A stretch of DNA of 64,000 bases, taken from Hyphomicrobium facile. Lineage in GTDB: Bacteria; Pseudomonadota; Alphaproteobacteria; Rhizobiales; Hyphomicrobiaceae. Made by a program: the position numbers and the translations under genes. The stretch is from positions 870,501 to 934,500 of the forward strand of contig NZ_FPCH01000001.1 in NCBI RefSeq assembly GCF_900116175.1, read 5' to 3'. The notes under the pieces were generated by a model. The model was given only the letters and a program-made list of their open reading frames with translations. It did not search any database and was not told the DNA's origin. This document shows positions 1 to 8,108 of the stretch, piece after piece. Position 1 is the first letter of the stretch. Each line of letters starts with the position of its first letter.

Positions 1-576
1 GCGGTTCTCGGCAACCACGACTGGTGGGAATCGCGCGACGTGCAGAAAAAACGCGCGGGCCCGACGCCTGCCGGATTGGCGCTGCAAGTGGTCGGCATTC
101 CGGTCTACGAGAACAATGCCGTGCGCCTCGAGAAGGATGGGCAAGCTTTCTGGCTCGCTGGTCTCGGCGATCAATGGGCGTTCTGGCCGCGAAACGAAGA
201 ATACGACGAGTTCGTGCAAGGGGGCAAAATCGCCTATCACGGCGTCGATGATCTTCCGGCGACGCTCCGGCAGGTGACGGACAGCGCTCCGGTGATCCTG
301 ATGGCGCATGAGCCAGATATCTTTCCGAAGGTTTCTAACCGGGTTTCCTTGACGATCGCCGGTCACACGCATGGCGGCCAGGTTCGGATATTCGGATATG
401 CGCCCATCGTGCCGTCGCGTTTTGGATCACGTTATGCGTACGGTCACATCGTCGAGGACAAGCGGCACATGATCGTCTCGGGCGGTCTTGGGTGCTCGTC
501 GTTGCCGATCAGATTCGGCTCTCCGCCCGAAATCGTCGTCATTGAGCTTGGCGGGTCCGAAGGGGGCGAAGTTTGA
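1..576 (+). CDS. Calcineurin-like metallophosphoesterase, 5' truncated
   Basis: The gene enters from outside the window: the frame is open from base 1 and stops at 574-576, leaving about 191 residues. GNHD (bases 10-21) and a C-terminal GHTHGGQ (from base 361) are metal-binding motifs of calcineurin-type phosphoesterases, and an AHEPD segment near base 304 supplies the histidine between them. The GHTHGG ending is usual for the YaeI-like class of membrane-associated phosphodiesterases, some of which act on lipid A precursors; the substrate cannot be read from this fragment. The stop overlaps the TTG start of ybgC, so it is probably cotranscribed with the tol-pal genes. Confidence 0.85.
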   Translation, partial: AVLGNHDWWESRDVQKKRAGPTPAGLALQVVGIPVYENNAVRLEKDGQAFWLAGLGDQWAFWPRNEEYDEFVQGGKIAYHGVDDLPATLRQVTDSAPVILMAHEPDIFPKVSNRVSLTIAGHTHGGQVRIFGYAPIVPSRFGSRYAYGHIVEDKRHMIVSGGLGCSSLPIRFGSPPEIVVIELGGSEGGEV

Positions 577-1064
577 CCCGCGAGCAGTGGCCCGATCTTG
601 CCGGGCGCATCGTTCGCGATGCGGGCGGTCAGCGGCACATTCTTCCCGTTCGCGTCTATTTCGAGGACACCGACGCAGGCGGCCTCGTCTATCACGCCTC
701 GTACGTGCGCTTCGCGGAACGCGGCCGCACCGATTTTCTGCGCCTTCTCGGCACCGACGCCCGGCGTTTGATCGACGGTTCCGAGAGCACCGAACCCGCG
801 GCCTTCGTCGTTCGGCGGATGAGCTTCGACTTCGCGCGTCCCGGACGCATGGACGATCTCCTGGAGGTCGAAACGCGCGTCAAGGAGCTTGGCGCGGCCA
901 GCGTAACGCTCGATCAGACGATCAGTCGCGATGGCATGCGTCTCGTTTCGGCCGAGGTCGTCGTGGTGCTCGTGTCGATTTCAGGGAAGCCGCTCCGCTT
1001 GAGCGACGCTGTGCGCGAAGCCTTCCAAGCGCATGCGGCGGGGGCGAAAAATTCCCGGACGTAA
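573..1064 (+). CDS. ybgC: Acyl-CoA thioesterase YbgC, first gene of the tol-pal cluster
   Basis: A 163-residue hotdog-fold (4HBT) thioesterase. The N-terminal motif YFEDTDAGGLVYH (residues 29-41) is the YbgC signature; its second Asp (D34) matches the catalytic Asp of characterised YbgC proteins. YbgC hydrolyses acyl-CoA esters in the cytoplasm and is encoded at the head of tol-pal operons in many Proteobacteria, where a link to phospholipid metabolism has been proposed. The start is a TTG overlapping the upstream stop (TTGA); no ATG lies before the conserved motif, so the start is plausible but unproven. A 358-bp gap separates it from tolQ. Confidence 0.93.
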   Translation: MTREQWPDLAGRIVRDAGGQRHILPVRVYFEDTDAGGLVYHASYVRFAERGRTDFLRLLGTDARRLIDGSESTEPAAFVVRRMSFDFARPGRMDDLLEVETRVKELGAASVTLDQTISRDGMRLVSAEVVVVLVSISGKPLRLSDAVREAFQAHAAGAKNSRT

Positions 1065-1422
1065 GTCTCGGCGCGCAATATTTCGCCGGCGCCATCAAAG
1101 CGCGTCCACACGCCGATTGACATTCGTGACCCCGGTCGTCATGGCTCATCATGAGGTAAATGGCCGCGTTTTTCGTGGATAAACACGACGATGCGTCATT
1201 GCCATCGGCTACATCAAGCCCTCGTTTCGTCATATTGGGCGTCAAAAGCTCTGGATGCGAATGAGTGTGGTGGGCGATGGCGCTTGCTGCCGGGGTGGAC
1301 GTCATTACGCCGTCATACGCAAACTTCATCGGGCCCGCGCCGGGCGCGTCCCAATGCTGCCGAAATTCAACGGCCCGTGCGGCTCCGTACGGGTATCGCA
1401 ATTCTTCGACATGGATGGTGAA
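1065..1422. other. Gap between ybgC and tolQ
   Basis: No convincing gene. The tolQ frame stays open upstream to 1255, but the extra residues (Cys/Arg/Gly-rich) do not look like a TolQ N-terminus. A long minus-strand frame crossing here is a shadow of tolQ and tolR. I see no clear terminator or sigma-70-like promoter. The length would allow an internal promoter for tolQ, which cannot be pinpointed by eye. Confidence 0.4.
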
Positions 1423-2139
1423 ATGAATCCCGCGGATGTCGCCCAAAGCGCCGTTGCCCCGGTCGGAGCGAGCGGCGTCTCGTTCATCGAACTGTTTTTG
1501 CATGCGAGCCTTACCGTCCAAATCATCATGACGGGGCTTGGCATCGCGTCCGTCTGGTCGTGGGCGATCATCTTCGAAAAGCTCCTCGCCTTCCGGCGTG
1601 CTCGCATCGAGAGCGACCGCTTCGAGCAATTGTTCTGGTCGGGTCAATCGCTCGACGAGCTTTACGCGAACCTGTCGCGCGGGCGGACGATCACCATGGC
1701 GGCGCTCTTCGTTGCCGCGATGCGCGAGTGGAAGCGCTCGGTCGAAGGCAACATCCGCGCGCTCGGTGGCATTCAGCTGCGCGTCGAGAAGGTGATGGAC
1801 GTCACGATCAGCCGGGAGATGGAACGTCTCGACCGGCGCTTGCTGTTTCTTGCGACCGTTGGTTCGACGGCGCCGTTCGTCGGCCTGTTCGGTACGGTCT
1901 GGGGCATCATGACGAGCTTCCAGTCGATCGCGGTTTCGAAGAACACCTCGCTGGCGGTTGTTGCACCTGGTATCGCGGAAGCCTTGTTCGCGACGGCACT
2001 CGGCCTCATGGCCGCCATTCCGGCAGTTATTTTCTACAACAAGTTCTCGGCCGATTCGGCTGCGATTTCGCAGCGTCTCTATGCTTTTTCCGATGAATTC
2101 GCGGCGATCGTATCTCGCCAGATCGACGTAAGGGCTTAA
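1423..2139 (+). CDS. tolQ: Tol-Pal system inner membrane motor protein TolQ
   Basis: A 238-residue inner-membrane protein of the TolQ/ExbB/MotA family. With TolR it forms the proton channel that energises TolA. It has three membrane segments: about 24-50, then a long cytoplasmic loop, then about 140-165 (containing ATVGSTAPFVGLFGTVWGI) and 175-200 (APGIAEALFATALGL). These last two hold the conserved small residues and Thr lining the ion path. I chose ATG 1423 because it gives the usual family length; ATG 1411 is four codons upstream and possible. The stop lies four bases before the tolR start. Confidence 0.95.
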   Translation: MNPADVAQSAVAPVGASGVSFIELFLHASLTVQIIMTGLGIASVWSWAIIFEKLLAFRRARIESDRFEQLFWSGQSLDELYANLSRGRTITMAALFVAAMREWKRSVEGNIRALGGIQLRVEKVMDVTISREMERLDRRLLFLATVGSTAPFVGLFGTVWGIMTSFQSIAVSKNTSLAVVAPGIAEALFATALGLMAAIPAVIFYNKFSADSAAISQRLYAFSDEFAAIVSRQIDVRA

Positions 2140-2143
2140 GCCG

Positions 2144-2593
2144 ATGGGGATGAGCGCCAAAGCGGGCGGTGGCAGCGGGCGCCGGCGTCGCGGCCGGCAC
2201 ATGCCGATGAGCGAAATCAACGTCACGCCGATGGTCGACGTGATGCTCGTGCTTTTGATCATCTTCATGGTTGCGGCGCCGCTTCTGCAGACGGGCATCG
2301 ATGTCAATTTGCCGGAATCGAAGGGGCAAGAGATCCAGCCTCCGAAGAAGGATCCGGTGGCGGTAACGGTCAAGGCCAATGGCGACGTCTTCATCGGCGA
2401 CTCGCAGGTTCCGATCGACGACCTGGCGACGAAACTCAAGGCAATCGCGGGCAACGGCTACGACGAGACGATCTTCGTGCGCGGCGACAAGGGCGTGAAC
2501 TACGGCACGGTGATGGAGGTGATGAGCCGCATCAACCAAGGCGGGTTCAAGAAGCTGTCGTTCGTTCTCAATGGAGAAAAGGGAGGCTCCTAA
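2144..2593 (+). CDS. tolR: Tol-Pal system protein TolR
   Basis: A 149-residue single-pass inner-membrane protein of the ExbD/TolR family. A basic cytoplasmic tail (RRRRGRH, residues 13-19) is followed by MSEINVTPMVDVMLVLLII; Asp32 in the membrane segment is the expected proton-carrying residue. The periplasmic domain (about 50-149) ends with the usual NYGTVMEVM and FKKLSFV elements. It works with TolQ as the proton-driven stator. Its spacing to tolQ indicates one transcript. A short ORF and 184 bp separate it from tolA. Confidence 0.95.
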   Translation: MGMSAKAGGGSGRRRRGRHMPMSEINVTPMVDVMLVLLIIFMVAAPLLQTGIDVNLPESKGQEIQPPKKDPVAVTVKANGDVFIGDSQVPIDDLATKLKAIAGNGYDETIFVRGDKGVNYGTVMEVMSRINQGGFKKLSFVLNGEKGGS

Positions 2594-2622
2594 GCGCTCG
2601 TAATCTCTAAAGGACGATACGT

Positions 2623-2784
2623 ATGACGAACCAGGATGCGCGTCGGCCAAGGAACACGCGAAGCGCTCTGCCGATGCGTCGGTCGAATTGCTCGCAGCCG
2701 ACGACGCGTATCCTGGTTCGCCCTGCGGTTCGCCACCATTGCGTGCGCGCTTACGTGCCGTCTTTCAGTGAAGGTGGGTGCTGA
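2623..2784 (+). CDS. Short Arg-rich ORF between tolR and tolA, possibly a leader peptide
   Basis: A 53-codon ORF starting at ATG 2623 with a good ribosome binding site (AAAGGA at 2609-2614, 8-nt spacing). It stops at 2782-2784, inside the start region of tolA, and is basic (12 Arg). I recognise no family. The overlap with tolA makes it a candidate for translational coupling. Alternatively it marks a mis-set tolA start: the tolA frame is also protein-like upstream, but is closed by a TGA at 2769-2771. Whether it encodes a functional product cannot be told from one genome. Confidence 0.35.
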   Translation: MTNQDARRPRNTRSALPMRRSNCSQPTTRILVRPAVRHHCVRAYVPSFSEGGC

Positions 2785-3941
2785 CCGTGCCCTTCGGACT
2801 CGTTCTGTCCCTCCTCTTTCACGCTTCACTCCTCGGGTGGGCGCTCTTTTCGTTGCCTACGGCACCGCCGATATCACCAGATACGCCGGCGATCTCAGCG
2901 GACATCATCACGCCGTCCGAGTTCCTGCGCTTGAAGCAGGGAGCTGAGGACGCGAAAAATCTCGAGACCAAGGCGAACGACAAACCGAAGCCCGACGACA
3001 GCAAGAACGACACGGCGAAGCCGAACAACGCGCCGCCGCCGCCACCTCCGCCGCCCGCTGAAGAGCAGGTCGCAAAGGTCGAGCCGCCACCGGAGCCCGA
3101 GCCGCCTCAAGCTGCCGAGCCTCCGCCTCCGCCGCCACCACCGCCGGCGAAGACCGAGCCTGATCCAATAGCCAAGAAGATCGAGGAACCACCGCCGCCG
3201 CCGGAGCCTGCTCCGGGGCCGACGCCTGACGAAAAAAAGCTTCTGGAACAGAAGCTTGACGAAGAGCGGAAGGCCGAGGAAGCCAAGAAGAAGGCTGACG
3301 AGGAGGCGAAGAAAAAGGCCGAGGACGAAGCCAAGAAAAAGGCTGAAGACGAAGCCAAGAAGAAAGCCGAAGAAGAGGCCAAGAAGAAGAAGGCTGCCGA
3401 ACTCAAGAAGAAGAAACAGGAAGAGGCCAAGAAGAAAGCCGAAGCCGCCAAGAAGCAGTTCGATCCGAGCAAGATCGCTTCTCTGCTCGAGAAGTCGCCG
3501 GACGACGCTACGCCCAAAGCTCTTCTCGACAAGGACAAGCGGAAGAAGGGGCAGCAGGCGGCAGGCTCAAGCTCGACGGCAACGAACTTCGGCAAGGAAG
3601 CCGGGACGCAAACGGGCTCCGATACGGTTCTTTCCGCGCGCGAGCAGGATCTCCTGAAGGGGATGCTGAAGTCGCAGCTCAACGGCTGTTGGCGTCCGCC
3701 GGGTACGGGCGGCGGCAGCGAGGTTCCGGTCGTCGAGCTTCATTGGGAGCTGAACGCGGACGGCACGCTCGTTGGTGAGCCGCGCGTCACGTCCGCACCA
3801 TCGACCACGGCGGGGCAAGTTTATGCCGAAGCAGCGCTCAGAGCTGTCAGGATGTGCGCTCCGTTCCGCCTGCCTCCGGACAAGTACGAGGGCGGGTGGA
3901 AGTACATCGACTGGACTTTCGATCCGCGTGAAATGTTGTAA
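2778..3941 (+). CDS. tolA: Tol-Pal system trans-envelope protein TolA
   Basis: About 387 residues. An N-terminal membrane anchor (about residues 3-25, [19 protein letters not shown]) is followed by a long Pro-rich stretch (about 75-150, several polyproline runs), a Lys/Glu/Ala-rich helical domain with repeated EEAKKKAE-like units (about 155-230), and a C-terminal TolA domain (about 285-387). That domain holds CWRPPG and a second Cys near MCAPFRLP, consistent with a disulfide. TolA transmits the TolQR proton force across the periplasm to Pal and TolB. The first start in frame is GTG 2778; GTG 2787 has better Shine-Dalgarno spacing (AAGGTGG at 2771-2777) and may be the real start. Confidence 0.93.
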   Translation: MLTVPFGLVLSLLFHASLLGWALFSLPTAPPISPDTPAISADIITPSEFLRLKQGAEDAKNLETKANDKPKPDDSKNDTAKPNNAPPPPPPPPAEEQVAKVEPPPEPEPPQAAEPPPPPPPPPAKTEPDPIAKKIEEPPPPPEPAPGPTPDEKKLLEQKLDEERKAEEAKKKADEEAKKKAEDEAKKKAEDEAKKKAEEEAKKKKAAELKKKKQEEAKKKAEAAKKQFDPSKIASLLEKSPDDATPKALLDKDKRKKGQQAAGSSSTATNFGKEAGTQTGSDTVLSAREQDLLKGMLKSQLNGCWRPPGTGGGSEVPVVELHWELNADGTLVGEPRVTSAPSTTAGQVYAEAALRAVRMCAPFRLPPDKYEGGWKYIDWTFDPREML

Positions 3942-4027
3942 ACGCCCAAAAGTTGCTTCATTCGACCGCGAAGCGAAACATGGCCTTGGGAATTCCGAAT
4001 CGCACTGAGACGCATGAGAGACCATTC

Positions 4028-5365
4028 ATGACCTTGAAAGTCCGCCGTAAAAGGCTGTTTTCCGTTGCGACGCTCGTCGCCACTTGCGTCTGGCTCGTCC
4101 CAGGGTTGGCGCCTCCCGCGATGGCGCAGCTCAAAGGCACGCAGACGGAAGGTACGATCGCGCCGATCCCGATCGCAATTCCGACATTTCTTGGCGACGA
4201 TCAGGAGCTGGCGAGCAATATCGCCGCCGTGGTTGAAGCGGACCTCGAACGTTCGGGGCTCTTCCGGCCGCTCGATCATCAATCGTTTCTCGAGCAGGTT
4301 CGGGACGTCAATGCTGCGCCGCGCTTCGGCGACTGGCGCTCCATTCAAGCCGACGCGCTCGTCGTCGGACGGGTGGTCAATGCGGGAGACGGCAAGGTCG
4401 GCGCAGAGTTCAGGGTCTGGGATGTTGCGGGCGGAAAGCAGCTCGTCGGCCAGCGCTTTTCCACGTCTGCGCGGAACTGGCGCCGCATCGGCCACCTCAT
4501 CGCGGACAGCGTTTATGAACGGCTGACGGGTGAGAAAGGCTACTTCGATACGCGCGTCGTCTACGTCGATGAAACGGGTCCGAAAGAGAAGCGCGTGAAG
4601 CGTCTCGCGATCATGGATCAGGACGGCGCCAATGTCCGGCTTTTGACGCAGGGCCAAGAACTTGTGCTGACGCCGAGGTTCTCTCCGACGAACCAGGAAA
4701 TCACGTACATGTCCTACACGGGCGACCAGCCGAAGGTTTTCATCATGAACCTTGAAACTGGACGCCGGGAGCTCGTCGGCGACTTTCCCAACATGACCTT
4801 CGCGCCGCGCTTTTCGCCTGACGGGCAACGCGTGATCATGAGCCTCGGGACGCCCGACGGCCGTTCCAGCATTTACGAAATGGATCTCAGATCCAGGCAG
4901 CCGCGCCGACTCACGCAGTCGGACGGCATCGATACGAGCCCGAGCTACTCGCCGGACGGCAGCCAGATCGTCTTCGAAAGCGACCGGACCGGGGCGCAGC
5001 GGCTTTGGGTCATGAATTCGGACGGCTCGAACCAGCGTCAGGTCTCGCTGGGCGACGGCAGCTACTCGACGCCGGTCTGGTCGCCGCGTGGCGACTATAT
5101 AGCGTTCACCAAGCAGTCGGGCGGCCAGTTCATCATCGGCGTCATGAAGCCGGACGGGTCGGGCGAGCGCATCCTCACGGAAGGTTTTCACAACGAGGGG
5201 CCGACCTGGGCTCCGAACGGGCGGGTTTTGATGTTCTTCCGTGAGTCGCAGGGGGGCAATGGGGGGCCGAGAATTTTCTCGGTCGATATCACCGGATACA
5301 ACGAGCGAAAGGTGGACACTCCGGCGTTCGCTTCGGACCCCGCTTGGTCACCGCTTCTGAATTAA
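4028..5365 (+). CDS. tolB: Tol-Pal system periplasmic protein TolB
   Basis: A 445-residue periplasmic protein. The signal peptide (about 1-34, ending APPAMA) follows a basic start KVRRKR. The N-terminal domain (about 35-165) is followed by a six-bladed beta-propeller of WD40-like repeats seen as [32 protein letters not shown] and WAPNGRV. TolB binds Pal and, through its N-terminus, TolA. ATG 4028 is chosen over an upstream ATG in frame (3980) because it begins the signal peptide directly and has a GAGAG-type binding site. It is followed by 256 bp without a terminator and then the micro-lipoprotein pair. Confidence 0.96.
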   Translation: MTLKVRRKRLFSVATLVATCVWLVPGLAPPAMAQLKGTQTEGTIAPIPIAIPTFLGDDQELASNIAAVVEADLERSGLFRPLDHQSFLEQVRDVNAAPRFGDWRSIQADALVVGRVVNAGDGKVGAEFRVWDVAGGKQLVGQRFSTSARNWRRIGHLIADSVYERLTGEKGYFDTRVVYVDETGPKEKRVKRLAIMDQDGANVRLLTQGQELVLTPRFSPTNQEITYMSYTGDQPKVFIMNLETGRRELVGDFPNMTFAPRFSPDGQRVIMSLGTPDGRSSIYEMDLRSRQPRRLTQSDGIDTSPSYSPDGSQIVFESDRTGAQRLWVMNSDGSNQRQVSLGDGSYSTPVWSPRGDYIAFTKQSGGQFIIGVMKPDGSGERILTEGFHNEGPTWAPNGRVLMFFRESQGGNGGPRIFSVDITGYNERKVDTPAFASDPAWSPLLN

Positions 5366-5474
5366 CACCCTATTTACGAACGAAGCTGTCCAATTATTAA
5401 CGACGCTCTGTTCGAGACAAACAAAGATACGCGATATCAATAGGTTGCGCATCTTAACCGTAGTCCAAAAAGTG

Positions 5475-5504
5475 TTGACTTTTCCCCACTAAGTCCCGTT
5501 GCAT
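5475..5504 (+). promoter_or_regulatory. Possible promoter upstream of the micro-lipoproteins
   Basis: TTGACT (5475-5480) matches a sigma-70 -35 box. An 18-nt spacer leads to TTGCAT (5499-5504), a poor -10 of a kind tolerated in alphaproteobacteria. It lies about 120 bp before the first micro-lipoprotein start in the only sizeable gap after tolB. Seen by eye only, so tentative. Confidence 0.25.
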
Positions 5505-5621
5505 TTTCGCACCTATTGGCTTGGAAAACTTGGGAATTGCTGCCTCTGTTCTTGATCGGAACGCGCCCTCCCGGTACCCCAGAGTACGGCTTTTGCCGGA
5601 ATCGTATCAGGAGATATGACC

Positions 5622-5756
5622 ATGCAGGGTGTGAAGGGGCTGATCCTTTTGTCAGCAGTTGTTGCCGCTGTGGCCCTCGGCGCATGCCGCCGTGAGGCTG
5701 AGCATACGCCTTTGAAGCTCGGCGGCCCGACCGCTAGCGACCAGGTTGCTCGTTAA
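5622..5756 (+). CDS. Micro-lipoprotein 1 (44 residues, uncharacterised)
   Basis: A very short ORF between tolB and pal. AGGAG at 5609-5613 lies 8 nt before ATG 5622; an ATG at 5616 in the same frame is too close to it. A hydrophobic signal (LILLSAVVAAVA) leads to the lipobox ALGAC, so after lipidation only 23 residues remain, including TPLKLGGP. The second gene repeats this layout with 18 of 23 mature residues identical. I recognise no family: it has the size of an entericidin but not its GCNT-type sequence. Location suggests an envelope role, possibly linked to Tol-Pal, but that is inference. Confidence 0.8.
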   Translation: MQGVKGLILLSAVVAAVALGACRREAEHTPLKLGGPTASDQVAR

Positions 5757-5788
5757 TAACGAGTACTCTGTCTCAAAGGAGACTACCT

Positions 5789-5914
5789 ATGAAAAGCGCA
5801 TTTGTTCTCGCTACCGTTTTTGTAGCTGTTGCTCTCGGTGCATGCCGGAAAGAAGTTGAGCACCAGCCGCTTAAGCTCGGCGGGCCTGCGGCTTCGGAGC
5901 AGGTCGCACGCTAA
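5789..5914 (+). CDS. Micro-lipoprotein 2 (41 residues), tandem paralogue
   Basis: A tandem duplicate of the preceding gene. AAAGGAG (5776-5782) lies 6 nt before ATG 5789. The signal FVLATVFVAVA and lipobox ALGAC lead to a 23-residue mature lipopeptide. The shared core HxPLKLGGPxAS and C-terminal QVAR are conserved between copies while the DNA has diverged at many third positions, which suggests selection on the peptide. A perfect rho-independent terminator follows 41 bp after the stop, so the pair ends a transcript before pal. Function unknown. Confidence 0.8.
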   Translation: MKSAFVLATVFVAVALGACRKEVEHQPLKLGGPAASEQVAR

Positions 5915-5954
5915 GTGCTTCTTGTTTGCAAAGTACTGCGTTTTTCATCCTAAT

Positions 5955-6012
5955 CTTCAAGACCGAGTTGTTGGCGACTACCTCGCCACCATCTCGGTCT
6001 TGAGCTTTTTTA
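5955..6012 (+). terminator. Rho-independent terminator after the micro-lipoprotein pair
   Basis: The outer stem CAAGACCGAG (5958-5967) pairs perfectly with CTCGGTCTTG (5993-6002), extendable by one A-T pair. Inside it TGGCGA pairs with TCGCCA. The stem is followed by AGC and a run of seven T (6006-6012). Confidence 0.9.
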
Positions 6013-6463
6013 GAGTGCCGTTCTCGGGCGCGTTCCGGTGCGTGAGGTGTGCCTTGGTGAGCTTTGCCGGTGTGTTCGGCGATCTGCTCGACCGGTCACT
6101 TTGTCTAAGACTGATTTGTCTAAGACTGATTTCCAATCTACATCGCCGTCAGCAGAGGCTCGAAAGCCAAGCGATTTTTGCGCGCGCTTTTGGGGCGGGA
6201 AAACGTCGAGAAATCTGCTCAAAACCGAATTAGTCGCACGCACACCTCGTATCGCGATGCTAAGAGTTCACGAGAGAAGGGATCGCAGTGGATCCAGAAC
6301 ATCCTGAGCGCGCTTTTGTGAGTGACGGGTGGTCAACAGGGGAATCGGCCATATTTTGGGCTGAACGATTCTCTATGCGGGAATGAAACAGCTATCTCTC
6401 TCAGCGGACGAAGCGTGTGCAACTCACGCGAGAGATGAGATCGATACGAAGGGGATTTGCGAA
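6013..6463. other. Gap upstream of pal with a 15-bp tandem repeat
   Basis: No convincing gene in about 450 bp. The unit TTGTCTAAGACTGAT occurs twice head to tail (6101-6115 and 6116-6130). Since a terminator precedes it, the pal promoter should lie here, but no clear -35/-10 pair is visible. Frames that cross it either run through the micro-lipoprotein genes or lack a binding site. Confidence 0.5.
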
Positions 6464-6985
6464 ATGATGGCCACGTTTGCGCGGAGCTGGTGTCTGCGCC
6501 TTGCCGCCGTTTCGATTCTTGCCGCGACTGTCGGCGCGTGCGCCAACAAGGACATGCAGCCTGACGGGTTGAGCAGCAAGTATGGCAACGCGACGCCCGG
6601 TTCTCAGCGCGACTTCACACAGAACGTCGGCGACCTCGTCTACTTCTCGACCGACTCAGTCGATCTGACGCCGGAAGCTGCGCAGACGCTGTCGAAGCAG
6701 TCTCAGTGGCTGGCGCAATACCCGCAATACACGATCACCATCGAAGGCCATGCCGACGAACGCGGCACGCGCGAATACAACATCGCGCTCGGCGCCCGTC
6801 GCGCAACGACGGTGCGCAACTACCTTTCCGAGCACGGCGTGAATGGCGCGCGCATCCGCACGATCTCGTACGGCAAAGAGCGTCCGGTCGCGGTTTGCAA
6901 CGACATCTCCTGCTGGTCGCAGAATCGCCGCGCTCAGACGGTGCTCAACAGTGGTGGCAGCGCCGGCGTGGTTAGCCAGCGTTAA
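6464..6985 (+). CDS. pal: Peptidoglycan-associated lipoprotein Pal
   Basis: A 173-residue outer-membrane lipoprotein. The signal peptide carries the lipobox TVGAC with acylated Cys26. The OmpA-like domain (about 62-165) contains VYFSTDSVDLTPEA and GHADERGTREYNIALGARRA, the peptidoglycan-binding core with the diaminopimelate-binding Asp and Arg. Pal ties the outer membrane to peptidoglycan and is the TolA/TolB target. ATG 6464 is preceded by AAGGGGA (6449-6455) at 8 nt; the frame is open further upstream but without a signal peptide. Confidence 0.96.
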   Translation: MMATFARSWCLRLAAVSILAATVGACANKDMQPDGLSSKYGNATPGSQRDFTQNVGDLVYFSTDSVDLTPEAAQTLSKQSQWLAQYPQYTITIEGHADERGTREYNIALGARRATTVRNYLSEHGVNGARIRTISYGKERPVAVCNDISCWSQNRRAQTVLNSGGSAGVVSQR

Positions 6986-7049
6986 CCGTCGCCCCGCCGA
7001 ACTGCTGCCACGTCGCGCATAGCCGCGCATCGAACGTGGCTGCGGCTCC

Positions 7050-7076
7050 GGAGTTGGCTCAATTGAGCCACACTCC
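7050..7076. promoter_or_regulatory. Perfect 16-bp palindrome between pal and the OmpA-like gene
   Basis: TGGCTCAATTGAGCCA (7055-7070) is a perfect palindrome, flanked by GGAGT (7050-7054) and ACTCC (7072-7076), which extends the pairing past one bulged base. No T-run follows, so it is more likely an operator or mRNA-processing hairpin than a terminator. Confidence 0.4.
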
Positions 7077-7155
7077 CACAGAGCTTTCGAGTAACGCGGT
7101 TTCAGCAAAGTTTGGCCTAATTGGACTCCCATAACCGCGCCCGAGGCTTTCTTTG

Positions 7156-7968
7156 GTGCGGCGCCGGTATTCGATGTTGAATTTGCGGACTTCCAACGTT
7201 TCGGTGGGCGTTCTCTGTGTGGTGCTTGGCCTGATGGCTGTGCTCGTTGCACCTCGCGTGTTTGCTCAGGATCAGGCTGCGGACAGCGAAACGGCCGCGG
7301 AACTCGTCGAAGACGGGCTGGATGCTCTTTCCGATCACGCGGAAGAATCGGGCCGCCGTCTCCTGGCTCGCGTGATCAGCGATTTTCCCGGATCGGTCGA
7401 AGCGGCAAGGGCAAAGCGTGCGTTGGCCGCGCTCGATCGCGGCGAGAGCACTCCGGAAGAACGTGCAGCGATCAAGGCGGGGATCGCCGAGCGGGCGGCC
7501 GAGTTCCGGCGCGCGTTTCTTCTCGATGTCGGAGATCGCGTGTTCTTCGCCGAGAATAGCGCGATCCTGGGCGGGCGAGCGCGCAACATAATCGAGCGTC
7601 AGGCACGCTGGCTGACGGCTCGTCCCGATCTCACTGTCGTGGTGATTGGCCGGGCCGACGACGGTGGCGGGCGGAGCGCGACAGAAATTCTCTCGCTGCA
7701 ACGTGCCCAGGTGGTGCGTGACCGGCTTATCGAGGGCGGAATCGCGGAAGCTCGCATCGAGGTTAAGGCGGCGGGCGACGCCGATCGTTTGGCTGTCTGC
7801 GATGGTCCGATGTGTCAGGCGCAGAACCGGAATGCCGAGGTCTTCATCAAGGAATGGCATTTCGACGGAAGCTGGCCGAAGTCAGCAATGTCAGCTTCGT
7901 CCGGGAAAGGTTCGGTCAGCCCGGTAAGCGTTCGGCGGGCGGATCCGGCCGATTCGGTTTCGCAGTGA
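7156..7968 (+). CDS. Periplasmic OmpA-like protein, Pal paralogue without lipobox
   Basis: About 270 residues. The signal peptide ends near RVFAQD, with no lipobox Cys. The next region (about 40-110) looks helical and TPR-like (LVEDGLDALSDHAEES, SVEAARAKRALAAL). A C-terminal OmpA-like domain follows (about 120-235). It keeps VFFAENSAIL, an Asp at the GRADDGG site and the LSLQRAQVV Arg, but the usual GHxD His and the Asn are replaced. It sits between pal and cpoB and may be a soluble peptidoglycan-binding partner. GTG 7156 is chosen because GAGG (7143-7146) is well spaced; ATG 7174 is the alternative. Confidence 0.8.
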   Translation: MRRRYSMLNLRTSNVSVGVLCVVLGLMAVLVAPRVFAQDQAADSETAAELVEDGLDALSDHAEESGRRLLARVISDFPGSVEAARAKRALAALDRGESTPEERAAIKAGIAERAAEFRRAFLLDVGDRVFFAENSAILGGRARNIIERQARWLTARPDLTVVVIGRADDGGGRSATEILSLQRAQVVRDRLIEGGIAEARIEVKAAGDADRLAVCDGPMCQAQNRNAEVFIKEWHFDGSWPKSAMSASSGKGSVSPVSVRRADPADSVSQ

Positions 7969-8108
7969 GTCCTCGCTCCCCAGTTGATGGGTCCTGCGAC
8001 CCGGCGTAGGTGGAGGTGCAGACGGTGCTGGGGTAAGCTTCTCCGGACGTCGCGTCATGCAGCGTTAGCGATTTAACATTCGATCGAACATTAGGGGTAG
8101 AGCCGGGA

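Noticed and set aside
922-2454. 510-residue minus-strand ORF across ybgC, tolQ and tolR
   Set aside because: It lies antisense to three well-identified genes, has no recognisable domain and arises from high-GC third-position bias.
3821-5191. 456-residue minus-strand ORF over tolB
   Set aside because: Antisense to tolB with no motif or binding site.
5829-6233. 134-residue plus-strand ORF after the micro-lipoproteins
   Set aside because: It begins inside micro-lipoprotein 2 in another frame, runs through the terminator, and has no family resemblance.
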